Below, piece after piece: positions 11,501-19,470 of a stretch of 64,000 bases of DNA; position 1 is the stretch's first letter, and the number at the start of each line of letters is the position of its first letter. The notes beneath the pieces were generated by a model that had not been told where the DNA came from, searched no databases, and was given only the letters and a program-made list of their open reading frames with translations. Source of the stretch: Antedon bifida (lineage: Eukaryota; Echinodermata; Crinoidea; Comatulida; Antedonidae); the NCBI GenBank assembly GCA_963402885.1, contig OY727097.1:7502001-7566000 (forward strand), written 5' to 3'. A program made the translations under genes and the position numbers.

Positions 11501-12625
11501 GAACGTGAAATGGGCTTACTATTATCTCATGCAACATCAGAAGTAAAAGAAGGCAATGAAGATGCTAGGCAAAGTTTACGAAAACTTGGTAATGTGTATA
11601 TGAATAATCGAGAAGTGTCTGCACAAGAAAGTATTTATCGTGTTTGTAGTTTGAGGTTAAAAGAATGTTCAAGGAAAGTTGAATTTATCCCAGTAGGACC
11701 TAATCCTGTTAGAATGAGCTTACCACTAAGTGTAATTAAAAACAAAGCAGATGATGATGTAAGTGCATGGTTACCAAATAAAATAGACAAATATAAAGCT
11801 CGACCTAATAGTTCTGAATTTAATAAAATGTGCCTTGCGAAATTTTGTTCAGAATATAGAATATTGAGTTTATCAGAAATGAAAGGAAATAAACAAAAAA
11901 AGAATGTATTTCAATTAAAAAAACAGTTGGGATTCATCCAAAAAAGAACAAGAACTAGCAATGCTATAATAAGATACCCTCGATTTCCAATGGATGCAGC
12001 ACCTGAGAAATATTTTTTGAGTATACTTCAGTTATTTCTACCATTTCGAAAAGATGAACAGTTAAAACCACCAAATTTTGAAACGTATGAACAATTTTAT
12101 GAGAAAGGATGTGTGAAATTATGCGGCTGTAAATTGCAAACTGTAAATTCCATAGTTAATGGAAACATGAAACAATATGAAAAAAGTGCTGATGATGTTG
12201 AAGAAGCAAAAGAGTTTTTATCAAAATTTGGACCACAAGAAGATGCATGGAGCCTATTATGTCCAGAAAGCGAAAAAGAAAGGTTAGACAACCCAAAGCC
12301 AAATGTAGACGTTGATGATGAAGAAAATGAATATTTCATTCCAGATTTTGGACTTCAAAAAAACCATACATCTAAAGTAGAGTCTAATTCATCTAATATT
12401 CCAAGGCCAGAATTGAACAAAATGATTCGATCTTTAAATGAAAAACAACAACATATATTTTATAAGACAAGACAATGGTGTTTAGACAAAGTTAATGGTA
12501 AAAAACCTGAACCATTTTACACTTTCATAACTGGAGGCGCTGGTACAGGGAAAAGTCATTTGGTAAATTGTATTTATAATGAAGCGACACGTATTCTTGG
12601 AAAAAATTATGGAAAATCCCGATGA
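8486..12625 (+). CDS. Helentron Rep domain with helicase motif I (copy 1)
   Basis: 1379 codons. Residues 1-290 are very basic and hold about five tandem copies of an 18-residue unit of the pattern KYRxNxKFRQNxKQKLAE. Residues about 305-460 are a Cys-rich domain (CCVCFKMLF, CNNECNKPC, WICFTCHRKL) like the N-terminal domain of Helitron proteins. A Helitron-like N region follows (FPTGQPTFHD, GRYFHNRLMHID). The HUH nuclease motif PHVHMLVW is at about 808-815 and the tyrosine region NVYACIIYVIGYMSK at about 987-1001. The frame ends shortly after Walker A, GGAGTGKSH (about 1350), owing to an extra base in the A run at 12601-12606. Family knowledge: Rep nicks DNA and joins strands in rolling-circle transposition. 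Confidence 0.9.
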   Translation: MSHTFEDIEPKHKKSKTVEGLCSGNEVKTLRRKRKISYENRKQKEKNRQRMKRRREKKDNSIEKNENRNKYQSDPVYREEKKRKVKEAQQIRYADDDYKFQKRKENRERQHKMYRCEPEYNIKVRHKARHNYNIDLDYRTTKQVNNLLNYKCNKKFTQNLKEKLKNRYNNDIIFRHKTRQNNKQRNAEKYHNDSKFRQNLKQKLAAKYRNNSKFRKNVTQKLADKYRSNLEFRQNCKQKLAEKYRGNLKFRQSIKQRCKQRFAEKYHGDEGFRKNIMKKNMKNREKKKKENSNFEFVLENFRETISRGPEYVCCVCFKMLFKDQVMKCTKAKYKNKACINEKYLHICNNECNKPCQFIESPRCRLWICFTCHRKLLNGKVPAEANSNNLQLHDIPPELMCLNNLEQHLIGLNIPFMKLMNLPKGGQHGIHGPVVCVPSNTIETVKMLPRPQVDDQLISVKLKRKLSYKGYYKYKFVNTANVIQALRFLQDHNKCYFDIAINEEWHNYLSEKNIENTNTNVDENQTCIENNEEEEEEIEDRLCGATFDTSLQPVDRRQNLVDEYFNDIICCAPCENNSPIALLSNKSNEAKSFPVLFPTGQPTFHDTRDVKITLGRYFHNRLMHIDNRFAQNTEFIFYAQSLYELQQILSSISIALRKGSSKKDDFSKVTVSDLKNVNKIEEILKSDRGYKFLKQIRGTPPYWQATQKDVIAMVRQIGKPTFFLSFSSADFRWKEIMTTLLSQTGDKRNIEELEWADKCNLLKSNPVTVARMFDKRFHTFLKNVILSEAQPIGKVIDYFYRIEFQMRGSPHVHMLVWVENAPIFGTDKDNEVINFVDKYISCAVPCENVDPELNEIVKSVQIHSKRHSKSCKKKGTNCRFNFPRQPSGNTFVMRPTIADKESDDNDDNKQAMELLTSVKDAVSNEGTYQNAIELFQSLGITQSAFEKANNCVATEEKIVIKRNPQDVWVNQYNPSLLRAWNANMDIQYITNVYACIIYVIGYMSKSEREMGLLLSHATSEVKEGNEDARQSLRKLGNVYMNNREVSAQESIYRVCSLRLKECSRKVEFIPVGPNPVRMSLPLSVIKNKADDDVSAWLPNKIDKYKARPNSSEFNKMCLAKFCSEYRILSLSEMKGNKQKKNVFQLKKQLGFIQKRTRTSNAIIRYPRFPMDAAPEKYFLSILQLFLPFRKDEQLKPPNFETYEQFYEKGCVKLCGCKLQTVNSIVNGNMKQYEKSADDVEEAKEFLSKFGPQEDAWSLLCPESEKERLDNPKPNVDVDDEENEYFIPDFGLQKNHTSKVESNSSNIPRPELNKMIRSLNEKQQHIFYKTRQWCLDKVNGKKPEPFYTFITGGAGTGKSHLVNCIYNEATRILGKNYGKSR

Positions 12626-14465
12626 TTTGTCATTATTAAAATTAGCTCCTACAGGGATTGCAGCATATAATATTAAAGGCCAAACAATACATAGTGCTTT
12701 GTCTATCCCGATTAATATCTCACTTCCATATCAACCACTTGGAGAAGAAAAAATAAGTGCACTTCGTAATAAATTGGGTCAGTTGCAAATTGTTATTATA
12801 GATGAAATATCAATGGTAAATCAAAGGTTACTTTGGTATATCCACGGACGATTAAGGCAAATAAAACAAGTACGCAATGATAGTCCATTTGGTAACATTT
12901 CAGTAATTGCTGTTGGTGATTTTTATCAGTTACCCCCGGTGATGGGCAGTTCGTTATATAAAGACACATTGGAAAGCTCACTGTGGATAGATAACTTTAA
13001 GCAAGTACAGTTAGATCAAATCATGAGGCAAAAAGAAGATAAAGAATTTGCTTTATTGTTAAACAAATTGCGTACAAAAGAAAAACATGATTGTTTGTCT
13101 GATAACGATTTATTAGTTCTAAAATCACGTGAAACAGGTGAAGAATGTGAAGATGCTGTTCATATTTACCCACGCAACAAACAAGTTGATGAATGGAATA
13201 AAAAAATGTTGCACAAAACCTGTACAGACATTGTATGCATTGAAGCAGAAGATAGTGTAGTAAACAGCAAGAAACAGAACAAAAATTGTGACAAACCTCG
13301 GAATTCACGTCAAACTAGTTTACTAAATTATTTGTGGATTGCAATTAATGCCAGAGTGATGTTGATTAAAAATGTAGATGTTAAAAAAGGCTTAACGAAT
13401 GGATGTATGGGACATGTTGATGAAATAGTCAAACCTGACCATAACACCAAACCAGTATCTATTAAAGTAAAATTTGACAATAATGACATTGGTATTCAGG
13501 CAATTGAAATGTTTAAAGAATCTATGGGAAAAAAATACAGTCGAAAACAATTTCCTCTCAAATTAGCATATGCATGCACAGTTCATAAAGTGCAAGGAAT
13601 GACAATGGATAAAGCAGTGGTTTGCCTTAAAGATACTTTTACGCCTGGACAAGCATATGTAGGCCTCAGTCGTGTTACTTCAATATCTGGACTTACTATT
13701 GAAAATTTTAAACCTAGTCTGATTTATTGTGATCCAAACATAAAGAAGTGCTTAAATAATATGGATTCATACGTACAATGTAATAAACAAGGTCATGATT
13801 CGGATTCTAGATTTTCAATAATGTTACATAACATTCAAGGACTTAAACAACATTTTGTTGATCTTCATTGTAATGATTTGTTTATGAATTATAATATCAT
13901 ATGTCTAACTGAAACATGGTTGAACAAGGATGATGATGTTTTTGACGTACGCATTGAGCCGTATAAATTTTATCACCAAACAAGGTATGATTCGTATTCT
14001 AATACAAATTACCTCAGTTCCAAAATAAAACATCAGGCTCATGGTGGCGTTGCAGTGTATGCCAAGAATACGTCTTCAAGCAGATTAAACATATGTAATA
14101 ATGATATAGAAGCACTTTCATTTTTAATAACAAGTCCGATTTCTGTTGCCGTGTCAGTAATTTATCGACCCCCAAGTTATGATATTAATCAATTCTGTCT
14201 AAATTTGAGAAAACATTTGGAAGAGTTACATAAAATGAGTACAAAATGTATTGTAATGGGTGATTTTAATGAAAATCTTTTCAAACAATCTTCTAGAGTA
14301 AATCATTTAATGTCAGAAAATGAGTACCAACAACATGTTACAAGTTCCACCACTGAAAACAATACATTGATTGATCATGTCTATAGCAAAGGTCTTGATT
14401 CATTACAGGCTGAAGTAATTCCAGTTTATTATAGCTATCATGAAGCCATTCAAATTAAATTTTAA
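12579..14465 (+). CDS. Helentron PIF1-type helicase and EEP endonuclease (copy 1)
   Basis: 628 codons; the ATG at 12579 overlaps the preceding frame and is probably internal to the original gene. The helicase motifs run in order: LAPTGIAAYN, Walker B VIIDEISMVN (about residues 70-79), AVGDFYQLPPV, YACTVHKVQGMTMDKAV and QAYVGLSRVTS. This is a PIF1/RecD-like superfamily 1 helicase without its motif I, which lies in the frame before. From about residue 408 an exonuclease-endonuclease-phosphatase domain begins: LHNIQGL, LTETWLN, GGVAVYAK, VIYRPPSYD, MGDFNEN and IDHVYSKG. The last motif reads YYSYHEAI, where these enzymes usually have an Asp-His pair. The natural stop is the TAA at 14463-14465, shared with copy 2. 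Confidence 0.9.
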   Translation: MKRHVFLEKIMENPDDLSLLKLAPTGIAAYNIKGQTIHSALSIPINISLPYQPLGEEKISALRNKLGQLQIVIIDEISMVNQRLLWYIHGRLRQIKQVRNDSPFGNISVIAVGDFYQLPPVMGSSLYKDTLESSLWIDNFKQVQLDQIMRQKEDKEFALLLNKLRTKEKHDCLSDNDLLVLKSRETGEECEDAVHIYPRNKQVDEWNKKMLHKTCTDIVCIEAEDSVVNSKKQNKNCDKPRNSRQTSLLNYLWIAINARVMLIKNVDVKKGLTNGCMGHVDEIVKPDHNTKPVSIKVKFDNNDIGIQAIEMFKESMGKKYSRKQFPLKLAYACTVHKVQGMTMDKAVVCLKDTFTPGQAYVGLSRVTSISGLTIENFKPSLIYCDPNIKKCLNNMDSYVQCNKQGHDSDSRFSIMLHNIQGLKQHFVDLHCNDLFMNYNIICLTETWLNKDDDVFDVRIEPYKFYHQTRYDSYSNTNYLSSKIKHQAHGGVAVYAKNTSSSRLNICNNDIEALSFLITSPISVAVSVIYRPPSYDINQFCLNLRKHLEELHKMSTKCIVMGDFNENLFKQSSRVNHLMSENEYQQHVTSSTTENNTLIDHVYSKGLDSLQAEVIPVYYSYHEAIQIKF

Positions 14466-15800
14466 TTTCAATGATTTTAATTACTTGGATTATGTTTATA
14501 TGAATGGAAATTGAAATTGTATAGTATTAATTAATTGTTTTAACAATTATGAAAATGAACTACTATTAGGCTTTATCACAACATGTGCAACATCAAAATA
14601 TTCTATCTAATTATATACAGGGAAGTAATACTTAAAAAGACAAACAAAAAGAATAATATAATAACTTATACAAAACATGAACAAAATAAAAATAAATTGG
14701 ATATCATTGTGGCTATCTGTCCACGAGAGGCTGTGAATAATATCTAACTTCAACCCATGTCATTCTCCTTTTTAGGAGAAACAATATCAGGTGAGTTAAG
14801 TAAACTCATTTTTATCTTTTTTATGTGAATAATATAGGGACCTTTGTTTATATTATCTATGAATAATTTTCTGATTTTGAACATGAACTAGAAGTATGTA
14901 GTTTTACATACTAATCTTACAGTATCTACCAGTATTCAATTAATGTTAAAAATAAAAAGTTCCAGATATTTACAGAAGAAAGAAATACGATTTTGTTTTA
15001 TTCGATTACCAATACGCCTATACCTAATTTCAGTTTTATAATTGGTTTTATAATATGTTGTTGCTGCTCTCCACATGAATAATCAATTAAATTTATTTTG
15101 GTTTTAGGTGTTCAATGGAATAGATTCATCTCTTCAAACAAAATGGGATCCGGGTTTTTAGGAATTCAATAATGCAGTCATTCGCTCTTTCATAATTGTT
15201 TAATCGCGGCAAAGGATTCAATTATTGATATAAGATTTAATGTAGTTATTATAGAGAGAATTGAAAAATAAGAATCTTTTACGTATCAATAAATATGTGT
15301 TTAAACAATCCACGACTATTTACAAATTAACATGTATATACTAAGTATAGCTACAATTACTCATCACCAACATGTTTAAAAACTAATTTATAGCCGTATA
15401 CGGGCTGCAGTCGCGCGCGCTCATTTGAGTTAGTGTTTACCGACCGACCGACATAGTGAGTTATAGAGTCTGCTAAAAACAGACTTATGTTGACAAATAT
15501 GTCCAATTTTATCTTTTTTGTTACATTTCTTCAAATAGGAAGTAATTGTTATAAATAAATACATTTTATACATATTTAAATTTGAAATAAAAGATTATAT
15601 TTTTAACAGTTATGGTGTGATGTTATTAGTTTTATCATAACTATTATATCCTTTGGTACAAGATTTTGACTTTAACTGAGATAGTAGGTTTTTTTTTAAA
15701 GATTTTCGGAAGGCAATTTATCTCAACGAGAACATAATGAACCAAGATGCACACTCTATAGTGAAGTGATGAAATATGACGACAAAGCATTTAAAAAATG
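14466..15800 (+). other. 3' non-coding part of Helentron copy 1
   Basis: There is no open frame. It shares blocks with copy 2 (47993-49350): ACTTCAACCCATGTCATTCT, TTTTAGGTGTTCAAT, AACGCGGCAAA-type and TTTTTAACAGTTATGGTGTG, the last at about 15600. The divergence is clearly greater than in the coding region. A segment at about 15390-15530 (GTCGCGCGCGCTC, ACCGACCGACCGAC) is absent from copy 2. At its end the sequence becomes the tandem satellite without any recognisable terminus. Confidence 0.6.
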
Positions 15801-18110
15801 TTAGTGTGCTCTCTATGTTGTGTCACGTCTAAGTATATACACTATATACTGTATACGTACTACATACAGTGCAGAATAGGTGAAAATAAGTGACCAAAGT
15901 TATTGACGCTTTTGCACATGATGACGTCATAACAATTTTAAAAATGGTGAATCATGCGAAAGATAATTGACTGACCTAGCCAATATAAAAAAATGGAGGG
16001 CAATGGAATACGGATAAGTGGAGATGCGCTCTATTAAATGTGACGAGCTATGACGAAAGAGACAAAAATCCTATATTTCATATTCGAGTGGCCATACGAT
16101 GACCTCACAATGTCCGGTTAGCCATATCGATGCATGATTCGATATCTACAACTCCTCTACTTCCAGAATATGTAATTAAAAAAAAGTCCACCACGTAGTT
16201 TAGAATCTATGACTGTTTAAACAAAGGCATAATTTGCACACATTTTTGAACTTTTTCATCAAAAACACGCGCGAATTGTGCAATTCGACGTGCTCGTATG
16301 ACGTGATTTTAAGTCGAAATTGTTTGAAAAGTTGATAAAATTACTAGAAAAGGCCGAAAAAACATAAATCAAGCAAAAAATTTTTTTTTTGCGCCATGTG
16401 CGAACGCGCGCGTAAAAAAATTGCGCGCGAGTGGGAATTTTTGAAATGCTTAAAATGACATAAAACGCGTAGAAAATTGATTAGAAGTTGATTTTTCGCA
16501 TTTTGAAATTTTAAACGCGCGTGCGCGCGTAACTTTCTGCGCAACCTGCCATTTTTAATCCATAGAAAGTTTGCGCTTGATATGACTTAAATTTTCACCA
16601 AGTTTCAATACAAAATGACTTTTGGTTTTTAATCTATGATCAATCATTGAAATTCATAAAATCGCGCGTAACTTACGCTGCGCAACTCGGACGGGACTGA
16701 AAACCTTATTACGACATCTTCAGATAGAGGTCAATCTTCTGATAAAGTTATACAATGTTATGTTAAGAATATTTAGAGATACACGCGCAACAAAATTCTG
16801 GGAAAGAAAGAAGAATAAGAAAGAAAAACTAGATTTGAACTCGTCACTACGTACGAGTTAGGTTATCCGCAGCCCAAAAGCCACGCGCACGTCATACGTT
16901 AGAATATTGCGCACAGAAAAACGATTATGCTATTGAAAAAATGTTAGTGCGCTCTCTATTTTGCTTCACGTCAAAGTATATACGGTATACACTATATACT
17001 GTATACGTACTACATACAGTTCAGAATAGGTGAAAATAAGTGACCAAAGTTATTGACGCTTTTGAACATGATGACGTCATCACAATTTTAAAAATGGTAA
17101 ATCATGTAAAAGATAATTAATTGACCTAGACAATATTACAAAATTGAGGAAAATGGAATATGGATAAGTAGAGATGCGCTCAATTAAATGTGATGAGCTA
17201 TGACGAAAGAGACAAAAATCCTATATTTGATATTGGAGTGGCCATACGACGACGTCACAATATCCGATTAGCCAAATGGATGCATGATTCTATATCTACA
17301 ACTCATCTACTTTCAGAATATGTAAAAAAAAATAAAATTGACCATGTAGTTTAGAATCTATGACTGTTTAAAAAAAGGTATAATTTTGACAAATTTTTGA
17401 AATTGTTTATCAAAAACGCGCGCAAATTGTTCAATTCTACGTGCTCGTATGATGTGATTTTAAGTCGAAATTGTTTGAAAGTTGGTAAAATTACTAGAAA
17501 AGGCTGAAAAAACAAAAATCAAGCAAAAAAAAACATGTTTTTGCCCTACGTGCGCACGCGCGCGTAAAAACATTGCGCACGCGTGGGAATTTTTGAAATG
17601 CTCAAAATGACATGAAACGCGTAGAAAGTTGATTAGAAATGGATTTTTCGCAATTTGAAATTTTAAACGCGCGTGCGCGCGTAACTTTCTTCGCAACCTG
17701 CCATTTTTAATCCATAGAAAGTTTGCGCTTGATATGACTTAAATTTTCACCAAGTTTCAATACAAAATGACTTTTGGTTTTTAATCTATGATCAATCATT
17801 GAAATTCATAAAATCGCGCGTAACTTACACTGCGCAACTCGGACTGGACCGAAAACCTTATTACGACATCTTCAGATAGAGGTCAATCTTCTGATAAAGT
17901 TATACAATGTTATGTTAGGAAGATTTTGAGATACACGCGCAACAAAATTCTGGGAAAGAAAGAAGAAAAAAGAAAAAAAAGAAAAAAAAAAAAAAGATCC
18001 TGACAATAACAAGGGGTTATCCGCCAAAGTGCGGATAACCAACTAGATTTGAACTCGTCACTTTGACGAGTTCGGGTTATCCGCGAAAAGGCAACGTCTA
18101 ATATACACGT
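15801..18110 (+). repeat. Satellite of about 1.15 kb, two units plus a stub (left array)
   Basis: Units are counted from TTAGTGTGCTCTCTATGTTG at 15801 and its equivalent at 16944, a period of 1143 bp. Landmarks are: GTGTCACGTCTA, ATGATGACGTCATCAC, GAGATGCGCTC, GTGGCCATACGATGACGTCA, CGTGCTCGTATGACGTGATT, a block of alternating CG (AAACGCGCGTGCGCGCGTAA), TAAAATCGCGCGTAACTTAC and ATTCTGGGAAAGAAAGAAG. Only the second unit has the hairpin cassette at its end. A third unit starts and breaks off after about 50 bases, where Helentron copy 2 begins. Same satellite and orientation as the large array at 50641-63627. Confidence 0.9.
18015..18073. other. Two adjacent perfect hairpins near the end of Helentron copy 1
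   Basis: At 18015-18040 GGTTATCCGC and GCGGATAACC form a perfect 10 bp stem with a 6-base loop. At 18051-18073 GAACTCGTCA and TGACGAGTTC form a second perfect 10 bp stem with loop CTT. They lie about 55 bases before copy 2 starts. Helitrons and Helentrons carry a hairpin close to the 3' end that acts in termination. A terminator role here is inferred from position and structure. Related hairpins, with altered loops or one mismatch, recur in other satellite units. Confidence 0.65.
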
Positions 18111-18309
18111 AGAATACATAGGTCTGACGTGAAAACTAATTTTCGTTATTCGTTATAATATATTGGTAATTTTGGCGAGGATTGCATGCCATACTGTAGG
18201 TGAACCGAAAGGAGAGAAAATTAGACAACGTGACAACGTGTTGTGTTGTGGTATGTCGTTGGTAAACTCCATGTTGGTTTTTAAGAGTCGCTCTCTGATA
18301 ATATTATTA

Positions 18310-18359
18310 CAGTGGGAAAGCCACTTCGCGATTTGACCGTTAAATCGTGTAAAATCGAC
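18310..18359 (+). repeat. Left terminal inverted repeat of the 8.2 kb transposon
   Basis: CAGTGGGAAAGCCACTT starts here, directly after the target duplication ATTA. It pairs with the inverse of 26494-26542. The outer 15 bases match with one difference, and the inner part matches in the blocks AAATCGTGT and ATCGACT with small indels. Confidence 0.85.
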
Positions 18360-19470
18360 TTACTTCCGCATTAGCAATTTTGAAGCGCCCTCTGTCGTTG
18401 AAAACTGAAAACAGGAATTTGCGTCGCCTAGCAAATAATTGCTGTTTTATTTAAAGCTCTCATGAATATTTAAGACCCGCCCCACATTTCCTATTATGGT
18501 AAAACAATTTCCTAATAAGTATAGTTTGATAACCAATCGCTTTCTTTCGGAAAAAACCGAAGCTTATCAAAGCATTCGGCGGTAAAAGTCGAGACTCGTA
18601 AAATGCACAAATGTGGTACGATTTGTCTTCTGTTTTGTTGTCATTTTTCTGAATAGTCGGAGGTGCGTCCCAACAAATAAAAACAATTTTAATCAATTGT
18701 TGTATAAAGAGTAATATTAGTTTCATCGAGTGTGAGATATTTCTAACCTGTTCAAATTTTTTTGGTGAACTACTAGGCCGTAAAAGGTAGGTATCTTTTC
18801 TAGCTGTTTTAATGGTTATGGCGACGCGAGCCACGTGTGTTTGTATAGGATGAGATGGGAACGCGTGTTCTATGTGTCGCCTGTGGGGGTTTATTCGGTC
18901 GTTAACGTACGACATACCATATCTGTCTGGACCTAGGCCTACGAGGCCTAGCTAGCCTATGAGTTTTATTATAATATTTAATAATAATAATAGGATAGTA
19001 CAATAAATCCATCACAATATAAGCCTCTTTTAGTAGGCCTAGTAGTAGTAGGCTTTTTTTTTTATTATTAATTGTATTCATTAGTATTTAGCCTAGTACA
19101 AAATATTACTACTAGGCCTAGGTCTAGTAATAGTAAAATATAAAACCATATTATTATTTATTAATTTTTACTGTACTATAGATAATATAGTATAGTATAG
19201 TTGTAGCCTATTTTTATTATTAATTAGCCAAGCCTAGGCCTTCATTAGAGTAGGCTTAGGCCATATTAATTAATAATAGTATGCCTAGTAGTGTACTCAA
19301 CTGCTGTGTGTTGAACAATTATTAATTAATATTTGCATAATTGTTATTTTTCAGGTGTGGTTGATAATAATAATATCTAGGCCTATCGGCCTAGTTTAAA
19401 TGTAAGTTTTAGATATTTATTGCTACAGTAAGGTAAGTGAAAGGTAGGTACACATTAATTAATACTTAGA
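18360..19470 (+). other. 5' non-coding region of the 8.2 kb transposon
   Basis: It contains the subterminal direct repeat (18651-18676), a long AT-rich stretch studded with taggcctag-type motifs (18940-19270), and a pyrimidine tract ending TTTTTCAG at about 19347-19354 that could be a splice acceptor for an untranslated exon before the ATG at 19471. An antisense open frame at 18460-18915 has no recognisable domain and I do not consider it a gene. Confidence 0.5.
18651..18676 (+). repeat. Subterminal direct repeat, left copy
   Basis: The 26-base motif starting GAATAGTCGGAGGTGCGTCC lies about 340 bp from the left end. Its partner at 26135-26160 differs at one base and has the same orientation. 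It may be a transposase-binding site, as subterminal repeats are in other transposons (inference). Confidence 0.7.

Larger units (their letters stand above)
5469..14465 (+). pseudogene. Disrupted Helentron Rep/helicase/endonuclease polyprotein gene, copy 1
   Basis: Comparison with copy 2 shows one ancestral open reading frame now split by four indels. One A is missing from the run at 6212-6218. A deletion of about 110 bp lies at 8270, inside the OTU domain. A gain of two bases at about 8490 brings the frame back. One base is gained in the A run at 12601-12606, between helicase motif I and the following motifs. The individual open segments are listed separately. The product would have been a rolling-circle transposase of about 3,000 residues. 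I find no in-frame nonsense change between these indels, so the damage looks recent. Confidence 0.85.
1114..18126 (+). mobile_element. Helentron-type Helitron, copy 1, including 3' satellite units
   Basis: The left edge is set where this copy and copy 2 (from 18127) begin to share sequence: both start ACGTGAAAACTAATTTTCG, while the bases before are unrelated. The element has a long leader, a Rep-helicase-endonuclease coding region (5469-14465), a 3' non-coding part shared with copy 2 to about 15690, and then satellite units up to copy 2. Rep, PIF1-like helicase and a C-terminal EEP endonuclease are together diagnostic of Helentrons, known from fish and other animals. Taking the satellite as the element's 3' part is my inference: it follows both copies, and it ends in paired hairpins close to the junction. 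The coding region is disrupted, so this copy could not move by its own protein. The exact 3' end is uncertain by tens of bases. Confidence 0.65.

Noticed and set aside
16344-16544. Recurrent small antisense frames beginning MRRKLRAHARLKF in the satellite
   Set aside because: They recur because the satellite recurs; frame and length vary from unit to unit, and the Arg-rich start is the CG-rich block read backwards.
18460-18915. 151-codon antisense open frame in the 5' region of the 8.2 kb transposon
   Set aside because: No recognisable domain, no match to the rest of the element's logic, and it lies over a TIR-proximal region with the subterminal repeat. Chance frame is the simpler reading.
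18940-19400. Telomere-like or satellite meaning of taggcctag motifs
   Set aside because: The motifs are scattered and irregular, occur in several unrelated parts of the window, and do not form an array.
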